Positions 35,886 to 45,356 of a DNA stretch of 64,000 bases are shown here, piece after piece. A model generated the notes under the pieces. That model saw only the letters and a program-made list of their open reading frames with translations, had not been told where the DNA came from and did no database searches. Origin of the DNA: Mycolicibacterium litorale (GTDB lineage Bacteria > Actinomycetota > Actinomycetes > Mycobacteriales > Mycobacteriaceae); contig CP019882.1 in assembly GCA_002007745.1 (NCBI GenBank), forward strand, positions 2,232,001 to 2,296,000, given 5' to 3'. Numbering within the stretch: the stretch's first letter is position 1; every line of letters begins with the position of its first letter. A program made the translations under genes and the position numbers.

Positions 35886-38678
35886 CTACGCGACTCCGGG
35901 GTCGCTCGTCTGCTCCGGCGCCGCCATCACATCGTCGATCCGGTACTCCCGCGCCGCGGCGATCGCCACCGACGGGTCGATCTCCCCGTCGCGGGCCAAC
36001 GCCTCGAGCACCGCCACCACCACCGACTCGGCGTCAGTGTTGAAGTAGCGGCGTGCCGCCGGGCGGGTGTCGGAGAAGCCGAAGCCGTCGGTGCCCAGCG
36101 TGACGTAGGTGTTGGGCACCCACGGACGGATCTGCTCGGGCACCGCCCGCATCCAGTCCGACACCGCGACCGCGGGGCCCGCGGTCGCGGCCAGGGCCTG
36201 GGTCACATAGGGCACCCGGGCGGGCTGGTCGGGGTGGCGCAGCAGATCCTTCTCCACCGCGACACCGTCGCGGTTGAGTTCGCCCCAGCTCGTCACCGAC
36301 CAGACGTCGGCGGCCACATCCCAGCGCTCGGACAGTAGATCGGCGGCGCGCAGCGCCTCCGGCATCGCCACGCCCGAGGCCAGGATCTGCGCGACGCTGG
36401 TCCGCTTCTGGGGCGCCGCCCGGTAGCGGTAGATGCCGCGCAGCAGCCCCTCGGGGTCGAAGTCGGCAGGCTCGGCCGGCTGGACGTAGGGCTCGTTGTA
36501 GAGGGTGATGTAGAAGAAGACGTTCTCCGGGTTCTCCCCGTACATCCGCGCCAGGCCGCTTTCCACGATGTAGGCGATCTCGTAGGCGAATGCCGGGTCG
36601 TAGGCCACCACCGCCGGGTTGGTCGACGCCAGCAGCAGTGAGTGGCCGTCGGCGTGCTGCAGACCCTCGCCGGTCAGCGTGGTGCGCCCGGCCGTCGCGC
36701 CGAGCACGAACCCGCGGGCCATCTGGTCACCGGCGGCCCACAGCCCGTCGCCGGTGCGCTGGAAGCCGAACATCGAATAGAAGATGTAGAGCGGGATCAT
36801 CGGCTCGTTGTGCGTCGAGTACGACGTGCCGACGGCGGTGAACGACGCGGTCGAACCGGCCTCGTTGATGCCTTCGTGCAGGATCTGGCCGACTTCGCTC
36901 TCTTTGTAGGCCAGCATCAGCTCGGCGTCCACGGCGGTGTAGAGCTGACCGTTGCGGTTGTAGATCTTCAGGCTCGGGAACCACGAGTCCATCCCGAAGG
37001 TGCGCGCCTCGTCGGGGATGATCGGGACGATCCGCTGGCCGATGTTCTTGTCGCGCAACAGCTCCTTGAACGTGCGCACCATCGCCATGGTGGTCGCCAC
37101 GTGCTGGGTGCCGGAGCCCTTCTTCAACGGCTTGTACACGTCGCGTGCGGGCAGCGTCAGCGCCTTGGACTTGGTCCGCCGTTCGGGCAGGAATCCGCCG
37201 AGCGCCCGGCGCCGGTCGATCAGGTAGCGGATCTCCGGTGCCTCCGGGCCGGGGTGGTAGTACGGCGGCAGGTACGGGTTCTCTTCGAGCTGAGCGTCGG
37301 ACACCGGAATCCGGATGGCGTCGCGGAAGTCCCGGAGATCCTGCAATGCAAGCTTTTTCATCTGATGGGTGGCGTTGCGGCCCTGGAAGTGGGCGCCCAG
37401 CGAGTAGCCCTTGATGGTCTTGGCCAGGATCACCGTGGGCTGACCCTTGTGCTCCATGGCCGCTCGGTAGGCGGCGTAGACCTTGCGGTAGTCGTGGCCG
37501 CCGCGCTTGAGGTTCCAGATTTCGCTGTCGGTCATGTCGGAGACCAGGGCCTTGGTGCGCGGATCCCGCCCGAAGAAGTGGTCGCGCACATAGGCGCCGT
37601 CGTTGGCCTTGTAGGTCTGGTAGTCACCATCGGGAGTGGTGTTCATCAGGTTCACCAGCGCGCCGTCCTTGTCGGCGTGTAGCAGCGCGTCCCACTCGCG
37701 GCCCCAGACCACCTTGATCACGTTCCAGCCCGCGCCGCGGAAGAAGGACTCCAGTTCCTGGATGATCTTGCCGTTGCCGCGCACCGGACCGTCCAGACGC
37801 TGCAGGTTGCAGTTGATGACGAAGGTCAGATTGTCCAGTGCCTCGTTGGCAGCCACCTGGATCAGTCCGCGGCTTTCCGGCTCGTCCATCTCCCCGTCGC
37901 CCAGGAACGCCCACACGTGCTGATCGGAGGTGTCCTTGATGCCGCGGTCGTGCAGGTAGTGGTTGAACCGGGCCTGGTAGATCGCGTTCATCGGGCCCAG
38001 GCCCATCGACACCGTCGGGAATTCCCAGAAGTCCGACATCAGCCGGGGGTGCGGATAGGACGGCAGGCCGCCGCCGGGATGGCTGTGCTCCTGGCGGAAA
38101 CCGTCGAGTTGGTCGGCGGTGAGCCGGCCCTCGAGGAAGGCGCGGGCGTAGACACCGGGGGAGGCGTGCCCCTGGATGAAGACCTGGTCGCCGCCGCCGG
38201 GGTGGGCCTTGCCGCGGAAGAAGTGGTTGAACCCGACCTCGTAGAGCGCGGCCGAGGACGCGTAGGTGGAGATATGGCCGCCGACGCCGACGCCGGGGCG
38301 TTGGGCGCGGTGCACCATGATCGCGGCGTTCCACCGGATCCAGGCACGGTAGCGGCGTTCGACGTCCTCGTCACCGGGGAACCACGGCTCGAGTTCGGTG
38401 GGGATCGTGTTGACGTAGTCGGTCGACGTCAGAGCGGGGATGGCGACGCGTTGTTCACCGGCGCGTTCCAGCAGTCGCAGCATCAGATATCGGGCGCGGG
38501 CCGGGCCGGACCGGGCCAGCAGGTCGTCGAACGATTCCAGCCACTCCGAGGTCTCCTCGGCGTCGATATCGGGCAGATACGACGCGACTCCCTCGCGGAT
38601 CACCCGCACACGATCGGATTCGTTTGGGCTGCTTGAGTTTTGAGCCAGATCGTGGCGCGCGAACTCGGTGGTCAACAT
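35886..38678 (-). CDS. aceE: Pyruvate dehydrogenase E1 component AceE (homodimeric)
   Basis: The 930-residue thiamine-diphosphate enzyme decarboxylates pyruvate to feed the lipoyl-E2 complex and acetyl-CoA supply. It has the homodimeric-type E1 ThDP motif [20 protein letters not shown] ending in [43 protein letters not shown] and [29 protein letters not shown] precedes ATG 38678. Next to the fasII operon as in M. tuberculosis (Rv2241), a natural carbon link to malonyl-CoA use. Confidence 0.96.
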   Translation of the reverse strand: MLTTEFARHDLAQNSSSPNESDRVRVIREGVASYLPDIDAEETSEWLESFDDLLARSGPARARYLMLRLLERAGEQRVAIPALTSTDYVNTIPTELEPWFPGDEDVERRYRAWIRWNAAIMVHRAQRPGVGVGGHISTYASSAALYEVGFNHFFRGKAHPGGGDQVFIQGHASPGVYARAFLEGRLTADQLDGFRQEHSHPGGGLPSYPHPRLMSDFWEFPTVSMGLGPMNAIYQARFNHYLHDRGIKDTSDQHVWAFLGDGEMDEPESRGLIQVAANEALDNLTFVINCNLQRLDGPVRGNGKIIQELESFFRGAGWNVIKVVWGREWDALLHADKDGALVNLMNTTPDGDYQTYKANDGAYVRDHFFGRDPRTKALVSDMTDSEIWNLKRGGHDYRKVYAAYRAAMEHKGQPTVILAKTIKGYSLGAHFQGRNATHQMKKLALQDLRDFRDAIRIPVSDAQLEENPYLPPYYHPGPEAPEIRYLIDRRRALGGFLPERRTKSKALTLPARDVYKPLKKGSGTQHVATTMAMVRTFKELLRDKNIGQRIVPIIPDEARTFGMDSWFPSLKIYNRNGQLYTAVDAELMLAYKESEVGQILHEGINEAGSTASFTAVGTSYSTHNEPMIPLYIFYSMFGFQRTGDGLWAAGDQMARGFVLGATAGRTTLTGEGLQHADGHSLLLASTNPAVVAYDPAFAYEIAYIVESGLARMYGENPENVFFYITLYNEPYVQPAEPADFDPEGLLRGIYRYRAAPQKRTSVAQILASGVAMPEALRAADLLSERWDVAADVWSVTSWGELNRDGVAVEKDLLRHPDQPARVPYVTQALAATAGPAVAVSDWMRAVPEQIRPWVPNTYVTLGTDGFGFSDTRPAARRYFNTDAESVVVAVLEALARDGEIDPSVAIAAAREYRIDDVMAAPEQTSDPGVA

Positions 38679-38694
38679 CAGCTCCTTAGTAGCT

Positions 38695-38711
38695 GGCGCA
38701 GGTTTTGCGCC
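38695..38711. promoter_or_regulatory. Short hairpin in the aceE upstream region
   Basis: GGCGCA-N5-TGCGCC lies 17 bases upstream of the aceE start, within the 149-base region shared with the divergent lipoprotein gene. It could be an operator or a 5'-leader hairpin; no protein is assigned. Confidence 0.35.
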
Positions 38712-38827
38712 ATCTGCTGTCTATCGTGCCGCACTTGGGGCCGTACCGACGAGTAGTGCCAGACAGTGCGACGGTGAATTTCTCGCAGCGCGCCGAGCAG
38801 GGCCGTTACCCGGTAACCTTCCGGGCT

Positions 38828-39396
38828 GTGCTGATCAGAACTGCCCGCAGGCTGCGGATCGGCGGGCTGCTGGTCGGCGGCGCCGCGGTGGTGATCGCCG
38901 CCGCGGTGGGGTGCACGACCGTCACCGGCGGTGACGCCAGGGTCAACGCCGGCGATGCGCCGGCCTACCGCACCTCGGTGTCGGTGTCGATGTCGGAGTC
39001 CGCGGCCTCGTCGAGTGCGCGCGAGTCGGAGCGGCAGGCGTCGATGACGACGCAGGCCATGCACGACACCTGCGAGACGCTGTCCACCACCAGCGCCGAC
39101 GCGATCGACGCCGTCAACGCCTACGTCGGCGCGTTCAACCAGGGCGCAGCCGACGTCACGGCCACCGAGGGCCCGGCGGTGGATGCGCTCAACCAGAGTG
39201 CGGACGCGGTGGCCGGCAGCATCACCGATGCGATCCCGCAGGAACTCAAGGACGCCTTCACCAGCTGGGTGGACGGTGCCCGGGCGACAGCCACCGCGAT
39301 CACCGATCACGCACCCCCGGGCAGTTCAACCAGACGATCCGCGATCTCAACGACACCAGGTCGAATGCCCTGAGCTTGTGCGACGCGACGTACTGA
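38828..39396 (+). pseudogene. Putative lipoprotein (Rv2240c-like), frame broken at 39314-39318
   Basis: GTG 38828 opens VLIRTARRLRIGGLLVGGAA followed by VVIAAAVGC, a signal peptide ending in a lipobox-like A-V-G-C. A Ser/Ala/Thr-rich helical domain with DTCETLSTTSADAIDAVNAY follows. One missing C in the run at 39314-39318 shifts the frame; repaired, it ends APPGQFNQTIRDLNDTRSNA then LSLCDATY at 39396, about 189 residues. TAACCT (38814-38819) precedes the GTG by 8 bases (leaderless). Function unknown; probably intact in the organism. Confidence 0.7.
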
Positions 39397-39479
39397 ATCA
39401 CACCGGACGGCGAGTTATCTCCGGTGTCGTGCGACGATAGGCCTAGACAGCCGACCCTGATTTGAAGGAGGTTCCGACG

Positions 39480-39908
39480 GTGGTCGCGGAGGGTGGCCCC
39501 ACGGGCTATGCCCAGAAGCTGGGCATCCAAAAAGATCAGGTCGTGCAGGAGTTGGGCTGGGACGAGGACACCGACGACGACATCCGGGCCGACGTCGAGG
39601 ACGCGTGCGGCGCGGAACTGCTCGACGAGGATGCCGACGAAGTGGTCGACGTGGTGCTGCTGTGGTGGCGGGACGGCGACGGTGACCTGGTAGATCGCCT
39701 GATGGACGCGATCGCGCCGCTGGCCGACGACGGCATCATCTGGGTGCTGACGCCCAAGACCGGCAAGCCCGGCCATGTGCTCCCGGCCGAGATCGCCGAG
39801 TCGGCGCCGACGGCGGGTCTGATGCAGACCTCATCGGCCAATCTGGGGGACTGGAGCGCCAGCCGGCTGGTTCAGCCCAAGTCGAAGGCGGCCGGGAGGC
39901 ATTCGTGA
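39480..39908 (+). CDS. DUF3052 family protein (Rv2239c-like)
   Basis: The 142-residue acidic protein (YAQKLGIQKDQVVQELGWDE, VVDVVLLWWRDGDGDLVDRL, GIIWVLTPKTGKPGHVLPAE) matches the actinobacterial DUF3052 family of unknown function. GGAGG at 39467-39471 sets GTG 39480. Stop overlaps ahpE (GTGA), so the two are coupled. A peroxide-defence or aceE-linked role is only suggested by the neighbourhood. Confidence 0.85.
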   Translation: MVAEGGPTGYAQKLGIQKDQVVQELGWDEDTDDDIRADVEDACGAELLDEDADEVVDVVLLWWRDGDGDLVDRLMDAIAPLADDGIIWVLTPKTGKPGHVLPAEIAESAPTAGLMQTSSANLGDWSASRLVQPKSKAAGRHS

Positions 39909-40369
39909 CGGTGGCGGTGGGATCGCCTGCCCCCGACTTCACGCTCAAAGACCAGAACGGTCAGCCCGTCACGCTCAGCGCCTACCGCGGAACCAAGAAC
40001 GTCCTGCTGGTGTTCTTCCCGCTCGCCTTCACCGGGATCTGCCAGGGGGAACTCGACGAGGTCCGGGACAACTTGCCCACCTACGAGAACGACCACACCG
40101 CCACGCTGGCGATCTCGGTCGGACCACCCCCCACGCACAAGATCTGGGCGACGCAGAGTGGCTTCCTGTTTCCGGTGCTGTCGGATTTCTGGCCGCACGG
40201 CGCGGTGGCCCAGGACTACGGGGTGTTCAACGCCGAGGCCGGGTACCCCAACCGCGGCACCTTCGTGATCGACCGCGCCGGGATCATCCGGTTCGCGGAG
40301 TGCAAGCAACCCGGCGAGGCCCGTGACCAGTCCGTCTGGAAGCAGGCGCTGGCCGCGCTGGATGCCTGA
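39905..40369 (+). CDS. ahpE: One-cysteine peroxiredoxin AhpE
   Basis: The 154-residue thioredoxin-fold peroxidase reduces peroxides and peroxynitrite using mycothiol-linked reductants. The active site P39-L-A-F-T43-G-I-C46 (PxxxTxxC) contains the peroxidatic Cys46; the partner Arg is in YPNRGTFVIDRAGIIR. A further Cys in FAECKQPGEARD is not at the usual resolving position. GTG start overlaps the DUF3052 stop. Same place and size as Rv2238c. Confidence 0.93.
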   Translation: MTVAVGSPAPDFTLKDQNGQPVTLSAYRGTKNVLLVFFPLAFTGICQGELDEVRDNLPTYENDHTATLAISVGPPPTHKIWATQSGFLFPVLSDFWPHGAVAQDYGVFNAEAGYPNRGTFVIDRAGIIRFAECKQPGEARDQSVWKQALAALDA

Positions 40370-40416
40370 GCGGGATTTCCCTGCACCGGCGCCCGCCGTG
40401 TAACCTGCCCGGGCAC

Positions 40417-40488
40417 GGGCGTGTAGCTCAGTGGTAGAGCTCTGGTTTTACACACCAGCGGTCGGGGGTTCGAAACCCTCCGCGCCCA
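40417..40488 (+). tRNA. tRNA-Val (anticodon TAC)
   Basis: The cloverleaf is complete: acceptor GGGCGTG/CGCGCCC (with T6-G67), D arm GCTC/GAGC, anticodon stem CTGGT/ACCAG with loop TTTACAC giving TAC, and T arm CGGGG-GTTCGAA-CCCTC-like. The discriminator A is at 40488; CCA is not encoded. Its 3' half is the integration target of the downstream mobile element. Confidence 0.95.
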
Positions 40489-40489
40489 C
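40447..40489. other. attL (inside tRNA-Val)
   Basis: The 43 bases from TTTACACACCAGCGGTCGGG to the tRNA end plus one base are repeated exactly at 54002-54044. Because the tRNA here is complete, this end carries the target side and integration leaves tRNA function intact. Confidence 0.92.
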
Positions 40490-40907
40490 TATCAAAACAC
40501 CAGTTCAAAGGCTCGCGAGCCGACATTCCTGAGATTCCCGACCCCCGTTGTGCCGAGAGTGTGCCATCGATTTTCGATTGTTGGGTCGGTGTGGCAGCGA
40601 GGCCTCCGCGCTGGAGTAGCTGACTCGTCGAGAAACGGCGGTCTACTCGGTCGGGTGGAGCGACCGCTCTCGTGAACACCGCCCGGGATGCCTCACATAA
40701 GCGGGGTCCCAGAATGTGGCATGGTCGATGAGGGTCCGAAGTTTGTAAGGTTCGGCTTATGCGGTCCAATCCGCGCCGCACCAGGCGGGCTCTGCCAGCG
40801 CGGCCGCTTTCGGCGGAATCCGCCGAGCGGTAGATCTGCACTGCGGTCGAAGACCGGACGCGGGGTGCGCGGGCGGCAGTTGTGCACGCGAACTCCGGTA
40901 TTCGAGA
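40490..40907. other. 418-base stretch inside the left end with no supported gene
   Basis: Only short, low-quality open frames occur on both strands. The one recognisable item is the 22-base motif at 40545-40566 that recurs near the right end. Confidence 0.6.
40545..40566 (+). repeat. Left copy of a 22-base element-end repeat (possible integrase arm site)
   Basis: CCGTTGTGCCGAGAGTGTGCCA lies 56 bases inside attL. The copy at 53863-53884 differs at two positions and is 117 bases inside attR, in the same orientation. Confidence 0.6.
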
Positions 40908-41087
40908 TCAGGACTTCGCGCGGCCTGTACGACTGACAGTCGAGCGTATGCCCTTGCTCGCGGCCGATGTATTAACTGTCCGGCTTGACCGATTCGACTT
41001 CGCAGCGGACTTGGACGGTGTCACCCGAACCCGGTAGTTACCGCTGGCATCCGTGTAAGTCTCGACCTTGCGCGTTCCGTCAGCCAC
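40908..41087 (-). CDS. Small basic protein of 59 residues, unknown
   Basis: A GTG at 41087 with AAAGGG upstream gives VADGTRKVETYTDASGNYRV, then RVTPSKSAAKSNRSSRTVNT and a Lys/Arg-rich tail ending GRAKS. The tail looks like short basic proteins common on actinobacterial mobile elements. It is below usual gene-finder length. It may bind DNA or RNA; no family assigned. Confidence 0.5.
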   Translation of the reverse strand: MADGTRKVETYTDASGNYRVRVTPSKSAAKSNRSSRTVNTSAASKGIRSTVSRTGRAKS

Positions 41088-41179
41088 GATTGCCGCCCTT
41101 TCCGCTGCCCCGTCAGACCATTATCACCGACGATAGTCCGGCGGGTCAGTAAGCCGCATCGAACCTCCATACTTGTTGA

Positions 41180-42181
41180 GTGACTGGTGAGGACGCGAAC
41201 GACCAGGTGCAGCAATGGCTGCGGCAGTACGACGAGAACGAACCTCGGTATGAAGCGTTGGAGGAAGAGGTTGGGTTCACCCTCACCAAGGCCATTGACT
41301 CTGCCGGTCTGAAGGTCCACAGCATCGTGGGTCGAGTCAAAGACGTCGAGACCTTCCTTGAAAAGATCGTGCGTAAGGGCTACACGGAACCGTTCGACCA
41401 GATGGTCGACCTCGTCGGCGTCCGCATCGTGTGCCTCTTCATTGACGATCTTGATACCGTCGATGGGATCATCCGCCGGTGCTTCAACGTCCTCAAACGC
41501 GAGGATAAGGTGCGTAGCGCTGACCCCGAGTCGTGGTCGTACCAGTCAATCCACTATGACTGCATACTCGCCGATTCGGACAGCGGTGCCCGCTACGACG
41601 AGATCAAAGCCATCACGTTCGAGATTCAAGTACGAACTATCCTCCAGGACGCGTGGGCAACGGTCGAACACTATCTTGCATACAAGGGTCTGACCACCGT
41701 CCCCGATGCGTTGAAACGCGACTTCAGCGCACTTGCGGGTCTATTTCATATCGCAGACGATCAATTCCAGAAGTTGTCCAACGCGTCGCGTCAAAGCGAG
41801 GTTGAAGCCGAGGATCAGTTGGGCGAAGCGGCTGCAGCCGGCGGCGTTATGGACGAGCCCATTCGATTGAACCGAAGCACCTTGAAAGCTGCTCTGCGGC
41901 AGATGTTTTCAGACCGAAGAGAATCCGATGACGTTCAGTACTCGGAGTTGGTTGATCAACTTGTGCACATCGGTATCTCGGATGTGTCGTCACTCAGGCA
42001 AGCGATTGCAGATGGCATCGACCAGGCGGAAAGGTTCGAGCGGAAAGTGCCGCCACGCGACGACGACGGAAAGAAACTCAGATATACAGATGTCGGTATG
42101 GCCCGCATGGCCGTGGATGTCAACAACCCGACGTTCCGGTTGCTGCGGGGGTTCAAAGAGCCTTGGAAGACGATCGACTGA
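41180..42181 (+). CDS. RelA/SpoT-domain alarmone synthetase, possible toxic small alarmone synthetase
   Basis: The 333-residue protein has a RelA/SpoT nucleotidyltransferase domain at ~20-170. R52-V-K54 opens the G-loop-equivalent region, D77-LVGVRIV carries the Mg-binding Asp, Y121-Q-S123-I-H125-Y is the YxSxH motif and E148-I-Q-V-R152-T lies before AWATVEHYLAYK. There is no hydrolase, TGS or ACT domain. A ~160-residue helical C-terminus (170-333) is unlike housekeeping RelP/RelQ. CATACT ends 6 bases before GTG 41180 (leaderless). Element location and the following unknown genes suggest a toxSAS-type toxin or phage-defence effector, not basal (p)ppGpp control (inference). Confidence 0.8.
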   Translation: MTGEDANDQVQQWLRQYDENEPRYEALEEEVGFTLTKAIDSAGLKVHSIVGRVKDVETFLEKIVRKGYTEPFDQMVDLVGVRIVCLFIDDLDTVDGIIRRCFNVLKREDKVRSADPESWSYQSIHYDCILADSDSGARYDEIKAITFEIQVRTILQDAWATVEHYLAYKGLTTVPDALKRDFSALAGLFHIADDQFQKLSNASRQSEVEAEDQLGEAAAAGGVMDEPIRLNRSTLKAALRQMFSDRRESDDVQYSELVDQLVHIGISDVSSLRQAIADGIDQAERFERKVPPRDDDGKKLRYTDVGMARMAVDVNNPTFRLLRGFKEPWKTID

Positions 42182-42205
42182 GGGCGCTGTCGCTAGGGTG
42201 GAACG

Positions 42206-43021
42206 ATGCCCGGTGACAGGTACAACCCGCCACAGTCATTGGCGTACAACGAGTTCGTGGGTGAACTCAGACCCTCGGATGGCCGGGGGCTCACCGAACT
42301 CCACGTCCGCTACGGGGTTCGTAGGAATTTGTACCTCGACTGGGCTATCACGCTTCGAGTGCGTATCGGTGATGTCCAGGACCTCATGGTCCGGAATGAG
42401 CCGTTGGAGCGGCGAATACTGGAGGTTGTAGAAGTCGCGGACTCCGCGATAGTTCGGCGCACGTTCGACCCGGCCCACCCGGAAAAGCCGCCAGTCTCCG
42501 TCGTCCTCATGCAGTTGCATCCGGGGGACGGCCTCATGGTCGATGCCGAATACGACACCACGATGGGTTGCCTGCGCAAGGCGTGGAATCGAAAGCACGG
42601 CCGTCCGGCGGTGAATGATCGGCATAACGAGGCCCTGTTCAATTTCGCAGCGCAGGACCGAGACCCGGACTTCCGGAACGGCGACCTATCTTGGGTGCGG
42701 AACACCCTGGTCTCCCTGAGCACGGACATGGCAGACGCTGTTATCTCCGACCGCGGCGCGTTTTACTTCCCGGAGACAACGAGCACCGCCGGCGTGCTTA
42801 GGTCCAGCGGCAGGATGCAGTTTATCCGGATGGAGCAGGGCCGGAGGGACTCGGCGGATAACCAAAGCGAACTGCCGCAGACCGACAAGCCCCTCGTGCC
42901 GACCGGATCTCCGGCAGCAACGTCACCATGGGTCTCTCGTAGATCGGGTCTACACGGGGCCAATGCCCGAGGACTGGGCGCGCTGGCCAGCACCGTGGGA
43001 CGGTGTCAGCGCGAAGCTTGA
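42206..43021 (+). CDS. Unknown protein downstream of the alarmone synthetase
   Basis: The 271-residue protein has no family I recognise. Recognisable stretches are LYLDWAITLRVRIGDVQDLM, VSVVLMQLHPGDGLMVDAEY and HNEALFNFAAQDRDPDFRNG. No signal peptide or TM helix. TAGGGT (42194-42199) ends 6 bases before ATG 42206, so it has its own leaderless start. The last ~60 residues look irregular and overlap the next gene by 59 bases, so the C-terminus may be misread. Could be the antitoxin or partner of the RelA/SpoT protein. Confidence 0.6.
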   Translation: MPGDRYNPPQSLAYNEFVGELRPSDGRGLTELHVRYGVRRNLYLDWAITLRVRIGDVQDLMVRNEPLERRILEVVEVADSAIVRRTFDPAHPEKPPVSVVLMQLHPGDGLMVDAEYDTTMGCLRKAWNRKHGRPAVNDRHNEALFNFAAQDRDPDFRNGDLSWVRNTLVSLSTDMADAVISDRGAFYFPETTSTAGVLRSSGRMQFIRMEQGRRDSADNQSELPQTDKPLVPTGSPAATSPWVSRRSGLHGANARGLGALASTVGRCQREA

Positions 43022-43790
43022 ACACGCCTGGCGGCATTTCGACGCGCTGGCTAGCGTAACGATGGACTTCGTCCGTGCGGGACCGCTGACGTTCGAAACT
43101 GTTCCGGCTCCCGAGCGCGGAGCCAATTGGCTCAAATGCGAGCTGCGAGTTACTCATCCCGACAAGCTGATCGCGCTCATGTTCGGGGATTTTCTGCACA
43201 ACCTCAGAGGCGCGCTCGACCATAGCCTGACCGCGATTGATCCGCAGGCTGGTCGAAGGGTGAACTTTCCGGTCTGCCTGACAGAAGCGGAGTTTGACGG
43301 GTGGGCACCGAGATGGATCAATCCAGGTGGCAGCGCCGGAGCGCTGGCTGCAGTACGGCAGTACCAACCGTTCCACGCTCGGGACAATTTGGACCCCGAG
43401 GACTATGTCCTCAGAATCATTGCCAGACTTAGCAATACCGACAAACACCGTCTGCTCAACTTGACACCGGTCGGGGTATCCGACGAGATGCCCCCCGACC
43501 TCAGAATCGAAGCGACCGCCGCCGTCGTTTCCTACGAGTATCTCGTGCAGCACGGCCAGCCTCTCCAAGAACACCAGACCGCGCTATTTATCGAGCTCAG
43601 CGTTCCGGTCACTGAGGCCTCGGTTGAGATCACGGGCACAATCCCGATCGCGGTGTCGGTCGATAGCTATTTCGATCTAGTCGCGGTGGCGGCGCGCCTG
43701 CATAAATCGGTTGCAAACACATGCCGAAGCTTGCGCGACGGGTCGCTAAACGACTGGCGAGATGAGGACGCGGAGGACGCTGTCGACTAA
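42963..43790 (+). CDS. Unknown protein with an RxxxxH (HEPN-type) motif
   Basis: The 275-residue protein begins MPEDWARWPAPWDGVSAKLE. MFGDFLHNLRGALDHSLTAI (74-93) contains R82-GALD-H87, which fits the HEPN RNase R-x4-6-H pattern. A second conserved-looking block is IIARLSNTDKHRLLNLTPVG. Proteins with paired NLRxALDH and NTDKHR motifs occur in actinobacteria as hypotheticals. Whether it is a nuclease is inference. Probably co-transcribed with the preceding gene. Confidence 0.6.
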   Translation: MPEDWARWPAPWDGVSAKLEHAWRHFDALASVTMDFVRAGPLTFETVPAPERGANWLKCELRVTHPDKLIALMFGDFLHNLRGALDHSLTAIDPQAGRRVNFPVCLTEAEFDGWAPRWINPGGSAGALAAVRQYQPFHARDNLDPEDYVLRIIARLSNTDKHRLLNLTPVGVSDEMPPDLRIEATAAVVSYEYLVQHGQPLQEHQTALFIELSVPVTEASVEITGTIPIAVSVDSYFDLVAVAARLHKSVANTCRSLRDGSLNDWRDEDAEDAVD

Positions 43791-43831
43791 CCAATTGGGC
43801 GGTTTGAGTAGTCCACCACCTAGATGTCCAG

Positions 43832-45259
43832 CTATCGGAGCCCTGAGCGATCCTCTGTCGTACGAGGCGATTCGCCGGCACGAGTCCGACCCATAAGAGC
43901 GTCGCCGGCCGCCGCCAACGCGTCGTCATAGACATGCCCGTACACCCGCAGGGTGATCGCGGGGTCATGGCCGAGCCACTTCGCGGTCGCGATCGCGGTG
44001 GTTCCACCATCCAGCAGCATGGTCGCGGCAGTGTGACGGACATCGTGTAGCCGAATTGCTGGCACCCCAGCAGCTTTCGACTGGCGTGCGAATTCAGACG
44101 AGTAAGTTTCTGGCCGAATTGGACAACCGTCCTCGTTGACGGTCACCAGTCCGCTTTCGTGGTAACCGTTCCCGAAGGCGAGACGCTCGGCAGCCTGCTG
44201 AATCTTGAACGTGCGTAGCGCGGAGAAGATCTCAGGAGGCATGGGTAACACGCGTCGCGATCGCTTCGACTTCGGATCACCCGTCACTGTTCCAACACCT
44301 TGGACTACGACGCGCCCCTGGGCCACAGTCACTGTGCCCGCATCGAAGTCGACATCAGACCACCGCAGCCCCAGAATCTCTGATCGCCGCAGCCCCGCAA
44401 GGGTCAGCAGCCAACACGCTGCAAGGCGATCATCACGGACGTGGTCCCGAAATTGCGTCGCTTGCTGGGGTGTCCACGTGGCCATCTCGTAGTGCTTGAT
44501 CGCTGGACGTTTGACCATGCGCGCGACGTTACGGGTCACCAATCCCTGCCTCATCGCGTCGTCGAGCGCCGCTGACAGGACAACCAGCATGCTCACCACC
44601 GTTCGCGCGGTAACTCCGCCGGCAACCTTCGGACCCTGACGATCCGCGGGCTGTGCCGCCACGTAACGGCCACGCGTTGGACGCAGCGCATCACCGGCCG
44701 CCACCAACCGATCCAGTGCCTTGATACCCGAATTACCCAGCGCAGCATAGATATCCGAGTACTGCGCGCCGTCAGGGCGATCGCGCAGGAATGTGAGAAC
44801 CTCCGCTGCACGCCGACCCCGCTTGTCCCGTTGCGCGACTGGCTTCCCCTCAAGCCGCAGAGTCACCAATGCGTCGACGTCGGCAGTACGAAGCTGCTGC
44901 AGGGTCATCTCGCCAAGATGCTCGATGACAGGCTTCAGATGATTTCGATAGCCCTGAAGCGTATTGGGCCTGATATCACGTCGGCCATCTAGCCATCCCA
45001 TGAGGAACTCGGCCACCGTCGTGGGATTCCGCTTTACGAACGTCCCGGCGGCGACATCGGTCGAGATGCGGCGGTATTCACGACGAGCCTGAGCCAGTGT
45101 CGGAAAGGTGAACCGCTGCCGTTCGCGAGATCCGTCGTGCCGGACACCGATGTCGAGTTGGAACGTATAGGCGACGCTGCCGTTCTTGGCGGTGCGCCGG
45201 GTGATCGGTTCCGCGCGGCGGGCTCGCTTCGATGCCGCCTCGTCAATGTCGTTAGTCAT
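43832..45259 (-). CDS. Tyrosine integrase with an inserted winged-helix-like segment
   Basis: The 475-residue recombinase integrates the element at tRNA-Val. N-terminal arm-binding AP2-like domain (~17-75); core-binding helices ~80-250; catalytic residues R291 (LLTLAGLRRSEILGLRW), H405-x-x-R408 (RLHDVRHTAATML), H431 (WLGHDP) and Y440 (LRVYGHVYDD). Residues ~145-210 (RRAAEVLTFLRDRPDGAQYS and ALDRLVAAGDALRPTRGRYV) interrupt the core-binding domain and look like a winged helix. ATG 45259 follows GGAGATCG. Start chosen over an ATG 16 codons upstream for that site. Confidence 0.9.
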   Translation of the reverse strand: MTNDIDEAASKRARRAEPITRRTAKNGSVAYTFQLDIGVRHDGSRERQRFTFPTLAQARREYRRISTDVAAGTFVKRNPTTVAEFLMGWLDGRRDIRPNTLQGYRNHLKPVIEHLGEMTLQQLRTADVDALVTLRLEGKPVAQRDKRGRRAAEVLTFLRDRPDGAQYSDIYAALGNSGIKALDRLVAAGDALRPTRGRYVAAQPADRQGPKVAGGVTARTVVSMLVVLSAALDDAMRQGLVTRNVARMVKRPAIKHYEMATWTPQQATQFRDHVRDDRLAACWLLTLAGLRRSEILGLRWSDVDFDAGTVTVAQGRVVVQGVGTVTGDPKSKRSRRVLPMPPEIFSALRTFKIQQAAERLAFGNGYHESGLVTVNEDGCPIRPETYSSEFARQSKAAGVPAIRLHDVRHTAATMLLDGGTTAIATAKWLGHDPAITLRVYGHVYDDALAAAGDALMGRTRAGESPRTTEDRSGLR

Positions 45260-45356
45260 CGATCTCCAGTTCATTCGCCGCTTCTTCAGAGCCTGCCAAA
45301 GTGCCACCGGGTTGGCGCATCACGCGTCTGGGGGCCTCGCATTCGCGCGCGGCTAC

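Noticed and set aside
40688..40936. 82-codon plus-strand frame after the tRNA
   Set aside because: No start signal, no family resemblance and it overlaps the better-supported minus-strand small ORF.
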